From contig JACJID010000001.1 of NCBI GenBank assembly GCA_014138725.1, positions 1,178,001 to 1,242,000 of the forward strand: a stretch of DNA of 64,000 nt. The letters run 5' to 3'. Source of the stretch: Kutzneria viridogrisea (GTDB taxonomy: Bacteria > Actinomycetota > Actinomycetes > Mycobacteriales > Pseudonocardiaceae). The notes under the pieces are model-generated. The model did not search any database and was not told the DNA's origin. It saw only the letters and a program-made list of their open reading frames with translations. The stretch's first letter is position 1, and every line of letters starts with the position of its first letter. This document shows positions 17,866 to 25,913 of the stretch, one piece after another. The translations under genes were made by a program, and so were the position numbers.

Positions 17866-18693
17866 TCAGCTGCCGGTGGGGGTCAACGGCCAGTGTTCGG
17901 TCAGCGCCGCCGAGTCCTGCCAGTCGTCCAGTCGCGGGTCGGCGGTCAGCACGGCCTGGTGCAATCGGCTCAGCCGGGTCGAGGGTTCCACGCCGACCTC
18001 GGCCACCAATTCGTCACGCAGGTCGCGGAATGTTTCAAGGGCCTGGGCACGTCGACCACACCGGTACAACGCCACCATGAACTGGGCGCGCAGGTCCTCG
18101 TTCAGCCGATGTTCGGTCACCAGCGCGGCCAGTTGGGCGAGAATCGCGTGGTGCCGGCCGAGCAACATTTCCGCGTCGATCAGCCGTTCCATCGCGTACA
18201 GCCGAGACTCGTTCAGCTTGATCACGTGCGACTCGAGCTGCCTGCCGTGCTCGACATCCACCAATGACGGACCCCGCCACTGGGCCAGTGCCTGGCGGAA
18301 ATTGTCCGCCGCCGGTCTCCATTGGCCCTGGTCCATACTGGAATGCCCGGCCGCCATGAGTTTCTCGTATCTGTGCAGATCGAGCTCGCTGGAACCGGTG
18401 TAGAAGACGTAACCGCCCGGCCGTGTCGCCAGGATGTCCTTGGGCGATTCGGTGCCGCAAGGTAACGCCGCCCGCAGGAGCTTGCGTAACTGCAGGATGT
18501 ACGTCTGAAGCGTTGTCGACGCGCTTCTCGGCGCGTCCTGGTCCCAGAGTTCCTGCTTGATCGCCGACAGCGAAACCAGCCGATCGGCATTGACCAGCAA
18601 AATTGCGAGGACTTTTCGTGACTTCACTGCGGAAGGCACGCATGATCGTCCTGCGTAGCTCGCCTGAATTGGCCCCAGTATCCCCAGTTGCAC
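17866..18693 (-). CDS. SARP-family transcriptional activator
   Basis: This 275-residue protein has the two SARP domains: an OmpR-like winged helix in residues 1-95 (LGILGPIQASYAGRS, TTLQTYILQLRKLL, ATRPGGYVF) and the bacterial transcriptional activator domain (DLHRYEKLMAAG, ALAQWRGPSLVDV, up to LVAEVGVEPSTRLSRLHQAV). SARPs are pathway-specific activators of antibiotic clusters in actinomycetes. It is divergent from the acyl-CoA ligase operon, so the 370-base gap between them likely holds binding sites for both directions. It is the best candidate for the main on-switch of the cluster. Confidence 0.92.
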   Translation of the reverse strand: MQLGILGPIQASYAGRSCVPSAVKSRKVLAILLVNADRLVSLSAIKQELWDQDAPRSASTTLQTYILQLRKLLRAALPCGTESPKDILATRPGGYVFYTGSSELDLHRYEKLMAAGHSSMDQGQWRPAADNFRQALAQWRGPSLVDVEHGRQLESHVIKLNESRLYAMERLIDAEMLLGRHHAILAQLAALVTEHRLNEDLRAQFMVALYRCGRRAQALETFRDLRDELVAEVGVEPSTRLSRLHQAVLTADPRLDDWQDSAALTEHWPLTPTGS

Positions 18694-19062
18694 TGCTTCT
18701 CCCCCCCCTGGATCTTGGCTTGAAGTCTATCTGCAATCCCCACTCAGAGTGCTGCGCCCCGAAGCGCGTACCCAAACGCTGCCTCCAACGGTTTTGTGTC
18801 GTGTCGACAATGTGGCGCACGCCTTTGCTTTATCGAGCATCCGCAGGTGGCCTGTATAGTGCCCGGCTCCCCTCCGGTGCACCCATGATCATAAGATTTG
18901 GAGATCAATTGCACGCTAGCAGCCGCTCGATCGAACGTCAACGGATAGTCCTCCACCGATCCTGGTCGGTTCGATCCAGTGAAACTCAAGGCAGCGGGAC
19001 CAGACTGGGGAGGATCGCCGGCGGGCGACGAGGGTCGGACAGCAGGGCTGGAAAGGGGCGCA
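18694..19062. other. Divergent promoter region between SARP and acyl-CoA ligase genes
   Basis: These 369 bases hold no convincing gene. They must contain promoters for the SARP gene and for the four-gene operon starting at 19063. Several TCGA-containing heptamers are present (for example TCGACAA at 18804 and TCGAGCA at 18833), loosely like SARP half-sites, but their spacing does not match the usual 11- or 22-base periodicity, so no operator is claimed. Confidence 0.35.
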
Positions 19063-20748
19063 ATGACGGTCCGGGGTGGGGCGCATGACCTGGACGCTGC
19101 CCCAGAACATCAGGTCGATCCTAAATGTCAAGTCCACGTTAAAAATACGGACACCCTCAGTATCGCGACGGGGCCGGGCCTGGCCGTGATTGCCGAACTG
19201 GTGGGCGGTCGCCGAATCGACGAGCTCCTTGCCAACGCGACGTTTCGGGCCCCGGACCGGGTGGTGCTGCGGGCCGGGGACCGAGAAGTGACCTACGGCC
19301 GGTTGGGTGAGGATGTCGACCATTTCGCCGCCGCGTTGCGCAGGACATATGGGGACGCGGACCTGGTCGTCGCGGTGGCGATGAGCCTGGAGCCCGCGTT
19401 CGCCGTCGGCTTCTACGGGACCGCGCGCGCCGGTCACGTCAGTGCCTTGGTCAACCCGCTGCTGCGCGAGGAGGGGTTGCTGCACGTCCTGCGTACCTGC
19501 CGGGCTCGGGTCGCGATCGTGCCGCCGGCGCTGCACGCGCGGCTCGTGCCGGTCCGCGACCGCCTGCCCGACCTGGAACTGATCCTGCTCACGCACAACG
19601 ATCCCGAACTGCCTGAGGACGTGCCGACCGTGGCCACCTGGGCCCGGGACAACGGCTCCGACGGCGTGGAAATGCCGGCCGTCGCCGAGGAGCAGGTAGC
19701 GTGCCTGCAGTTCACCAGCGGTACGACCGGCGCGCCGAAGGCGGTCCGGCTCAGCCACCGCAACCTGCTCGTCAACGCCGCGCAGACCGTCCTGCACCAC
19801 CGGCTCGACGAGACCTCGGTGCTGTGCAACAACCTGCCGACCTTCCACCTGATGCACCTGAACATCGCGGTGCACGCGGGGGCGACGATGCTGCTGTGCG
19901 CCGAGCCGAACCCGACGGCCGCGATGGTGATGGCAAATCGGTACCGGGCAACGCACTTCTACGCGATTCCGCCCCGGTTGGCCGCGTTGGCCAGGGCACC
20001 GGAGCTCGCCGAGCTGGAGGTGCCTTCGCTCCGTGCCGTTCTGTCCGGCGGCGCCACCCTGCCCGTGGACGCGGCGACCGCGCTGTCCGCCCAGCTTGGC
20101 GTCCCCGTCGTCCAGGGGTACGGCCTCGCCGAGACCTCGCCGTCGGTCCACCTCGCCGACCTGGACCGGCCGCGGCCGGGGTCGTCCGGCGTGCCGGTGC
20201 CCGGGACCGAGACCCGGATCGTGGACATCGACACCGGCGCGGTGGTGCCGTTGGGCAGGTCGGGTGAGATCCAGGTCCGCGGGCCGCAGCTGATGCTCGG
20301 CTACCTCGGCCGGGACCTGGCCGCCGACCTGACCCCGGATGGCTGGTTCGCCACCGGCGACATCGGTCGGCTCGACGCCGACGGCCACCTCTACGTGGTC
20401 GACCGGATCAAGGACGTCTTCAAGTGTGACAACTGGTTGGTGTCGCCGACGCAGATCGAGCGGGTGTTGATGCGGCACGCCGAGGTCGCCGAGTGCGCGG
20501 TGGTCGACCATCCCGACGAGGAGCACACCGCCGTCGCCTGCGCGGTGATCGTGCCGACCGGGCCGTCGGCGTCCGGCGTCGACATCGCCAAGGCCGCCAA
20601 CGAGAACGTGCCGTCCTACGAACAACTGCGCTACGTGGCGCTGACCGACCACATCCCACGATCGGCAACCGGCAAGGTCGACCGCAAGCAGCTGCGTGCG
20701 CTCCTCCACCACGGGATAACGCCCACACCAGTGGAGACCCAGAACTAA
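19063..20748 (+). CDS. AMP-forming acyl-CoA/acyl-ACP ligase
   Basis: This 561-residue adenylate-forming enzyme has the phosphate loop FTSGTTGAPKAVRLSHRN, the VQGYGLAETSP motif, GWFATGDIG, the hinge DRIKDVFKC and the C-terminal lysine region PRSATGKVDRKQL. The ATG at 19063 has GAAAGGGG six bases upstream and is preferred over the longer frame. It activates a carboxylic acid as the adenylate and passes it to CoA or a carrier protein. In the same operon come an ABM-domain protein, a methyltransferase and an acyltransferase, so it may prime the polyketide synthase or activate an acyl group attached late in the pathway. Confidence 0.88.
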   Translation: MTVRGGAHDLDAAPEHQVDPKCQVHVKNTDTLSIATGPGLAVIAELVGGRRIDELLANATFRAPDRVVLRAGDREVTYGRLGEDVDHFAAALRRTYGDADLVVAVAMSLEPAFAVGFYGTARAGHVSALVNPLLREEGLLHVLRTCRARVAIVPPALHARLVPVRDRLPDLELILLTHNDPELPEDVPTVATWARDNGSDGVEMPAVAEEQVACLQFTSGTTGAPKAVRLSHRNLLVNAAQTVLHHRLDETSVLCNNLPTFHLMHLNIAVHAGATMLLCAEPNPTAAMVMANRYRATHFYAIPPRLAALARAPELAELEVPSLRAVLSGGATLPVDAATALSAQLGVPVVQGYGLAETSPSVHLADLDRPRPGSSGVPVPGTETRIVDIDTGAVVPLGRSGEIQVRGPQLMLGYLGRDLAADLTPDGWFATGDIGRLDADGHLYVVDRIKDVFKCDNWLVSPTQIERVLMRHAEVAECAVVDHPDEEHTAVACAVIVPTGPSASGVDIAKAANENVPSYEQLRYVALTDHIPRSATGKVDRKQLRALLHHGITPTPVETQN

Positions 20749-20762
20749 GGGAGCTGGCCATC

Positions 20763-21101
20763 ATGTTCGTCTTCATCAACCGCTACCGCGTGTCCGGCGA
20801 TCCCGAGGCGTTCGAACGGATCCTGGACCAGATCAGCGCCTACCTGGCCGACCAGCCCGGCCTGCGCACGCACTCGCTGTACCGGAGTGTCAAGGAGGAC
20901 AGCGTCTACGTCGAGACCGCCGAGTGGACCGACGCCGCCGTGCACCGGTCCGCCATCGGCAGCGACCTCGTCCAGGGGCTGATCACCGAGCTGAAGGCGC
21001 TGGCCACCGCGGAACCCGCGCCGTTCCGACAGGTCCGTGCGCACACCGGAACCGCCGCCGTCTTGTCGCTGTCCCGCGAAAGGGTTTCCGATGTCCGCTG
21101 A
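20763..21101 (+). CDS. ABM-domain protein (antibiotic biosynthesis monooxygenase/cyclase-like)
   Basis: This 112-residue protein fits the dimeric alpha/beta barrel ABM family (MFVFINRYRVSGDPEAFERI, GLRTHSLYRSV, VYVETAEWTDAAVH). Members in aromatic polyketide clusters either oxidise anthrone-type rings without cofactors or act as late-ring cyclases. The start at 20763 follows a GGGAGC ribosome-binding site, 14 bases after the ligase gene. It overlaps the next gene by 11 bases. Which of the two activities applies cannot be told from sequence by eye. Confidence 0.8.
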   Translation: MFVFINRYRVSGDPEAFERILDQISAYLADQPGLRTHSLYRSVKEDSVYVETAEWTDAAVHRSAIGSDLVQGLITELKALATAEPAPFRQVRAHTGTAAVLSLSRERVSDVR

Positions 21102-22146
21102 AGTCACGGCCGAGCCGAACCCGGGGCCGTCCATGGCGGTACCACCCGCGGTACACGCCGTCCGCGACCTGGCGCTGTCCTGTGCCCGCGCGGCCGCGGT
21201 CCGCGCCGCGATCCAACTCGGTGTCGCCGATACCGTCGGCGAGGAGCCGATGCCGCTGGCCACCCTCGCCACGGCCGTCGGCGCCAAGCAGGCGACGCTG
21301 CACCGGCTGCTGCGCGCGTTGGCGACGTATGGCGTGTTCACCGTGACCGACGACGGCACGTGTGCCCACAACGAGGTCTCCCGCATGCTGCGCAGCGACG
21401 CCGAACGGACCATGAAGCACATGGTGCTGTGGGTGACCGAGCCGTGGGCGTGGGAGGTCTGGCCGCACCTCGGTGACGCCATCCGGACCGGCGAGAACCC
21501 GTTCACCAAGCTGCACGGCCGGGAGTTCTTCGACTACCTGCACGCCGAGGCGCCGGACTCGGCCAAGGTGTTCGACCAGGCGATGACCCAGTCCAGCCAG
21601 TTGTCGGTGGCCGCGCTCGTCAATGAGATCAGCCTGGCCGAGAACCAGGTGTTCGCCGACATCGGCGGCGGCCAGGGCAGCGTGCTGGCCGCGGTGCTGG
21701 AACGGTCCCCCACCGCCCGGGGAGCCCTGCTGGACCTGCCCGAGGTGCTCGACAACGCCGACCAGCGGCTACGACCTGGTGGCGCGCTGGCCGACCGCGT
21801 CGAGCTGATGCCGGGGGACAGCAACGCCGAAGTCCCGGTCAAGGCCGACGTCTACCTGTTGAAGAACCTGCTGGAGTGGGACGACGAGAGCACCGTACGG
21901 ACCCTGCGCAACGTGGCCGCCTCGGCCGCGCCGGGTGCCCGGGTGCTGGTGGTGGAGAACCTGCTGGACGGCAGCCCGGAGATCGGCTTCACCACCGCGA
22001 TGGACCTGTTGCTGCTGTGCAACGTCGGTGGCCGCAAGCACACCAAAGCGGGGCTGACGGACCTGTGCGAGCGGGCCGGGCTGCGGGTGCTCGACGTGCG
22101 TCCGGTGAACGCGTACCTGCACCTGGTCGAGGCCTCGGTGGCATGA
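21091..22146 (+). CDS. SAM-dependent O-methyltransferase-family protein (DnrK/TcmO type)
   Basis: This 351-residue protein has an N-terminal dimerisation winged helix (LATAVGAKQATLHRLLRALATYG) and the Rossmann SAM site (VFADIGGGQGSVLAAVLE). The segment that holds the catalytic His in plant-type enzymes reads LKNLLEWDDE, as in the DnrK/RdmB group, where His is also absent. That group includes true methyltransferases as well as relatives that hydroxylate or decarboxylate. It is co-translated with the ABM protein before it and the acyltransferase after it (ATGA overlap). The likely substrate is a phenol of the polyketide core. Confidence 0.85.
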   Translation: MSAEVTAEPNPGPSMAVPPAVHAVRDLALSCARAAAVRAAIQLGVADTVGEEPMPLATLATAVGAKQATLHRLLRALATYGVFTVTDDGTCAHNEVSRMLRSDAERTMKHMVLWVTEPWAWEVWPHLGDAIRTGENPFTKLHGREFFDYLHAEAPDSAKVFDQAMTQSSQLSVAALVNEISLAENQVFADIGGGQGSVLAAVLERSPTARGALLDLPEVLDNADQRLRPGGALADRVELMPGDSNAEVPVKADVYLLKNLLEWDDESTVRTLRNVAASAAPGARVLVVENLLDGSPEIGFTTAMDLLLLCNVGGRKHTKAGLTDLCERAGLRVLDVRPVNAYLHLVEASVA

Positions 22147-23123
22147 CACCTCCGGTGTGTCTGCTGTTGCCGGGCCAGGGCGCGCAGCACCCCGGGATGG
22201 CGGTGGCGCTCTACGACCGCGAGCCGGAGTTCACTCGGGTGGTCGACGCGTTTTTCGACCTGCTCGGTGCGGAAGGTCGCACGTTGCGCGCGGAATGGTT
22301 GAGCGGCAAGGCGTCCGAACTGTTCGACGACGGCACACGCGCTCAGCCGTTGCTGTTCGTCCTCGGCGTGGCCGTCGGCCGAACCCTGTGTCACCACGGG
22401 GTTCGGCCGACAGCGCTGCTCGGGCACAGCATCGGGGAGCTGGCCGCGGCCACGTTGGCCGAGGTGTTCGACCTGCCCGGCGCCGCCGAGGTGATCGCCA
22501 GCCGGTCCGCGGCACTGGCCGAGGCGCCGGCGGGCGGCATGCTCGCGGTCGCGGCGCGCCCGGAGCAACTGGGCGAGTTCCTCGACGACCTGGTCGTGTT
22601 CGGTGGGCAGAACGCGCCGGTACAGACCGTGCTCTCCGGCCCGGAGCACCAGCTAGCAGCGGTTGGTGCCGCGTTGACCCGGGCTGGGATGGCGTGGCGG
22701 CGGGTTCCGGCGCGGCAGGCGTTCCACAGCCCGGCCATGTCGGTCGCGGTGGCCCGGCTGACCGCGGCGTTCGGCCGCATTTCCCTTGTGGCGCCGCGGA
22801 TCCCGATCTGGTCCACGGCCACGGCCGAGGTGGTCACCCCGGACCAGGCCGGGTCGCCCGGGTTCTGGGCCGGTCAGCTGAGTGCGCCGGTGCTGTTCTG
22901 GCCCGCGCTGGACGCGCTGCTGGGTACCGGCGACCACGTGCTCGTGGAAACCGGTCCAGGGCAACAACTCTCGACCCTGGCGCGGCGCCATCCGGCGGTA
23001 CGCGGCGGGGCCAGCAGAGTGGTTCCCCTGCTGGCCAACCGACCCGAGAAGGACTGGTCCACCTGGTGTGCCGCCAGGGATCAGCTCACCGAGCTGGCCA
23101 GCTCGGCGGCGAACCACTCGTAG
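22143..23123 (+). CDS. Malonyl-CoA-type acyltransferase (free-standing AT)
   Basis: This 326-residue AT has LPGQGAQ near the N-terminus, the nucleophile motif GHSIGE with Ser96, and AFHSPAM, the motif of malonyl-specific ATs with the catalytic His, followed by ETGPGQQLS. It could load malonyl on the ACP encoded at 28433 or edit and select the starter unit, as proposed for ZhuC-like ATs of type II systems. It overlaps the stop of the methyltransferase gene, and its 3' end overlaps by 43 bases the convergent epimerase gene, an unusually tight convergent arrangement. Confidence 0.88.
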   Translation: MTPPVCLLLPGQGAQHPGMAVALYDREPEFTRVVDAFFDLLGAEGRTLRAEWLSGKASELFDDGTRAQPLLFVLGVAVGRTLCHHGVRPTALLGHSIGELAAATLAEVFDLPGAAEVIASRSAALAEAPAGGMLAVAARPEQLGEFLDDLVVFGGQNAPVQTVLSGPEHQLAAVGAALTRAGMAWRRVPARQAFHSPAMSVAVARLTAAFGRISLVAPRIPIWSTATAEVVTPDQAGSPGFWAGQLSAPVLFWPALDALLGTGDHVLVETGPGQQLSTLARRHPAVRGGASRVVPLLANRPEKDWSTWCAARDQLTELASSAANHS

Positions 23124-24028
23124 GTGGACCGCACCCCGTCCAGCAGGCCCACCGTGGCCCGCCAGCCCAGCGCGTCGGCGATCCGCGAGCTGTCCAGGCA
23201 GCTGTGCCGCAGGTCGCCGGCGCCGTTGGGCACGAACTTCGGCGTGATGGGCCGGCCAACGGCCGCGCCGATCACGCCGACCACATCGAGGATGCTCGTG
23301 GGTACCCCGGTGCCCACGTTGAATATCCCACCGTCCGGATAGGACAGTGCGGCCATCAGGGCGCTGGTCACGTCGGCGATGTGGATGAAGTCCCTGGTCT
23401 GCTTGCCGTCCCCGTAGACCAGCGGCGCTCGTCCCCGCACCACGTGCCCGCAGGACACCGCGATGACCCCGTTGCTGCTGTCGGGATCCTGGCGCGGGCC
23501 GTACACGTTGCTCAGCCGCAGCACGACGTGGCCCGCGCCGGTTCGCCGCCGTGACAACGCCACGTACTGCTCCGCGCAGTACTTGCTGGTGCCGTACGGT
23601 GACTCCGGTCGGGCCGGGGTGTCCTCGGTGATCAGGTCGAGCGCGTGCTCGCCGTAGACCGCTCCACCGGTGCTGACGAACACCACCCGCACCCCGACGG
23701 CATCCGCCGCGTCCAGCACGTTCACCGTGCCGACCACGTTCGTGCGCGCGTCGAGGGCCGGTTCGAGGACCGAGACGCGGGGGTTGATGTGCCCGGCCAG
23801 ATGCGCGATCACATCCGGCCGGATCTCGTGCACCAGCCTGCGCACCGGCTCGGTGTCCGTGACGTCGACCGCGTGTACGGGGATGTCGGACCGGCGCAGC
23901 CGCTCGGCCAGGTCGGCGCGCCCCGCCGCGCCGTTGTCCAGCACGACGACCTCGGCGTTCGCGGCCCGCAGGGCGTCGATCAGATGCGAACCGATGAAGC
24001 CCGCGCCACCGGTGACCAGGACACGCAT
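23081..24028 (-). CDS. NAD-dependent sugar epimerase/dehydratase (GalE-like extended SDR)
   Basis: This 315-residue extended SDR has the NAD site TGGAGFIGSH, the active Ser region STGGAVYGE and the YGTSK motif (Tyr-x3-Lys). The sequence between these motifs is that of UDP-glucose 4-epimerase-like proteins. The DE pair of NDP-glucose 4,6-dehydratases (TDEVYG) is missing, so it is not the 4,6-dehydratase the pathway needs. It may epimerise or reduce C-4 of a nucleotide sugar, or reduce the two-carbon branch of a branched sugar. It heads away from the acyltransferase, whose 3' end it overlaps, and is transcribed with the next two minus-strand genes. Confidence 0.8.
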   Translation of the reverse strand: MRVLVTGGAGFIGSHLIDALRAANAEVVVLDNGAAGRADLAERLRRSDIPVHAVDVTDTEPVRRLVHEIRPDVIAHLAGHINPRVSVLEPALDARTNVVGTVNVLDAADAVGVRVVFVSTGGAVYGEHALDLITEDTPARPESPYGTSKYCAEQYVALSRRRTGAGHVVLRLSNVYGPRQDPDSSNGVIAVSCGHVVRGRAPLVYGDGKQTRDFIHIADVTSALMAALSYPDGGIFNVGTGVPTSILDVVGVIGAAVGRPITPKFVPNGAGDLRHSCLDSSRIADALGWRATVGLLDGVRSTYEWFAAELASSVS

Positions 24029-24062
24029 GAGCTGATCCTCGTTTCTGTTCCAGGGATGGGGG

Positions 24063-25106
24063 TCATGGCGTGGCGACGATCAGGCTCCACGAACTCGGCG
24101 GCGGCGCGAACGCCGGCACCACCGAATTGATCGTGAACCCGGTGGTGACCAGCGCGGTGGCCAGGCTCTGCCAGGACCGCAGCCGGCCGCCGAAGGTCGC
24201 GCGCAGGAAGAAGTCCCTGGCGTACGACTGTGGCGTCGCCTCCTGGGGCTCCGGACCGAACCACTCGATCACCAGCAACCGCGAGTCGGGGTCCATCGCC
24301 TCGTGCACGTTGCGCAGCAACCGTTCGACGGCGTCGTCGTCCCAGTCGCAGATGACGCTCTTGAGCAGGTAGACCTTGCCGCCGGACGGAACCGACTCCA
24401 GGAAGTCGCCCTCGACGAACTCGATCCGCTCGACGAGGTCACTCGGGACCGTGCCGGCGAGTTCCTTACGCGCCAGCTCAACCAGCCGAGGAGCCTCGTA
24501 CAGCACGCCGGTGGCGTTCGGGGTGCCGGCGAGCACGCCGGCGAGCAACGTGCCCTTGCCGCCACCGATGTCCACGATCCGGCCGGCATCGCTGAAGTCG
24601 TACGCGGAGAGCAGCGCGGGCACGGCGATTCCGGTGAACGCGTCCATCACCTCGTCAAAGGCGCTGCCTTCCTCAGTGCTGGTGGCGAAATGCCGGTACG
24701 GATGGGTACCAAGCACCTCGGCGGCACTCGTGCCGGCGCGGACCGCGTCGGCGATGTGCTCGTACGTCCGGCTGGTGCCCGGGCCGAGCAGCCACCTGGC
24801 GTGCGCGTTCGGTTCGGCGTCGGTCCGCAGTCGTTGACCGCGCTCGGTCAGCGCCAGCCGCTCGCTGCCCTCGGTCACCACCAGGCGGAGATCCTCGCAG
24901 GCACCGAGGAACGACCGCAGCATCCGCTCGTCCGCGCCGACGGCGCCGGCCAGGTCCTCGGCCGTCCTCGGCCCGTCGGCGAGCAGGTCGGCGATGGCGA
25001 GCTGGGCGAACGCCCGGATCAGCTGGGCGCGGAAGGCACCCTGCAAGTCGTCCCTGAGTTCGTCGGCGACCTCGTCCGACCCGACTGCCGGCTCGGTGGC
25101 TGTCAT
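24063..25106 (-). CDS. SAM-dependent O-methyltransferase-family protein
   Basis: This 347-residue protein has the same architecture as the methyltransferase at 21091 but low overall similarity by eye: N-terminal winged helix (LADGPRTAEDLAGAVGADERML) and SAM motif IVDIGGGKGTLLAGVLA. The catalytic segment reads LKSVICDWDDD, closer to the HDWDD form. AAAGGGA precedes the ATG at 25106. It lies between the sugar epimerase and the 3,5-epimerase in a minus-strand operon, so it could methylate a sugar hydroxyl or the aglycone. Confidence 0.85.
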   Translation of the reverse strand: MTATEPAVGSDEVADELRDDLQGAFRAQLIRAFAQLAIADLLADGPRTAEDLAGAVGADERMLRSFLGACEDLRLVVTEGSERLALTERGQRLRTDAEPNAHARWLLGPGTSRTYEHIADAVRAGTSAAEVLGTHPYRHFATSTEEGSAFDEVMDAFTGIAVPALLSAYDFSDAGRIVDIGGGKGTLLAGVLAGTPNATGVLYEAPRLVELARKELAGTVPSDLVERIEFVEGDFLESVPSGGKVYLLKSVICDWDDDAVERLLRNVHEAMDPDSRLLVIEWFGPEPQEATPQSYARDFFLRATFGGRLRSWQSLATALVTTGFTINSVVPAFAPPPSSWSLIVATP

Positions 25107-25119
25107 GGGGTTCCCTTTC

Positions 25120-25716
25120 TTACGGTGATACCAGGGTTTCCGAGAACGGGAAGCAATCCGCGTAACGCGGCAGCCGGTCCCGGGCCTCGGCGAGCGAGGG
25201 GGCGGTTCGGTCCCGTTCGGACAGGATGAAGTCGACCCCGGACGGCCAGGGCAGTGCCAGTTCCGGATCGAGCGGGTTGATCGCGTGCTCCAACTCGGAC
25301 CGGTAGTCGCTGGTGACCAGATAGCACATGACCGTGTCCTCGGACAGCGAGAGGAACGCGTGGCCGACGCCGACCGGGAGGTAGACCGCACGGAACGACT
25401 TCGTGTCCAGTTCGACCACGTCGCACGCGCCGAAGGTGGGTGACCCGTGCCGGAGGTCCACCACCACGTCCAAGGCCCGGCCGTGCCCGCAGTGCACGTA
25501 CTTCGCCTGGCCGGGCGGGGTCGCGGTGTAGTGCAGGCCACGCAGCACATCACGGACCGAGCGGCTGTGGTTGATCTGTGCCACGCGGAACCGGTGGCCG
25601 GTCGCGGCGACGAAGGACTCTTCCTGCATCGGGGACACGAACAGGCCGCGGTCGTCCCGGTGGCAGTCCGGCGTGAACTCGAACGCGCCGTCGACTGCCA
25701 GTCGTCGGACTCGCAT
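25120..25716 (-). CDS. rmlC: dTDP-4-keto-6-deoxyhexose 3,5-epimerase (RmlC family)
   Basis: This 198-residue cupin matches RmlC: HRDDRGLFVSPMQ near the N-terminus, RGLHYTATPPGQAKYVHC with the catalytic His62, DVVVDLRHGSPTFG, and VGVGHAFLSLSEDTVMCYLVTSDY with the conserved Tyr. It inverts C-3 and/or C-5 of NDP-4-keto sugars, making the L-series. The ATG at 25716 is preferred to the one nine bases earlier because AAGGAG sits at the right distance. The presence of an epimerase means at least one sugar is probably an L-sugar such as rhodinose. It is divergent from the PKS genes. Confidence 0.9.
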   Translation of the reverse strand: MRVRRLAVDGAFEFTPDCHRDDRGLFVSPMQEESFVAATGHRFRVAQINHSRSVRDVLRGLHYTATPPGQAKYVHCGHGRALDVVVDLRHGSPTFGACDVVELDTKSFRAVYLPVGVGHAFLSLSEDTVMCYLVTSDYRSELEHAINPLDPELALPWPSGVDFILSERDRTAPSLAEARDRLPRYADCFPFSETLVSP

Positions 25717-25913
25717 CGACACCATCTCCTTTCGGGTCACAGCAGACTGGGGGGGAGAAGCTGGACAAGCGCCAACCTCGCAGCGGCGACTTGAGAACCG
25801 ATCGGCTCCGACTCCAGCCGGCCCGCCATGCGGTGTTCGAACCGCATTCGAGGCGTACTCAACGGTTCGGCCGCACGCTGGTCCGAGGCAGCCAACGGAG
25901 TGAGGGAGTCGTG

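Noticed and set aside
18804-18860. Possible SARP boxes and a TATAGT -10 element before the acyl-CoA ligase gene
   Set aside because: Heptamers are 29 bases apart, not 11 or 22, and no -35 box with proper spacing was found; too weak to call.
21868-21890. Missing catalytic His in the methyltransferase at 21091
   Set aside because: DnrK/RdmB-type relatives also lack the HDW motif, so this is a subfamily trait and not evidence of inactivity by itself.
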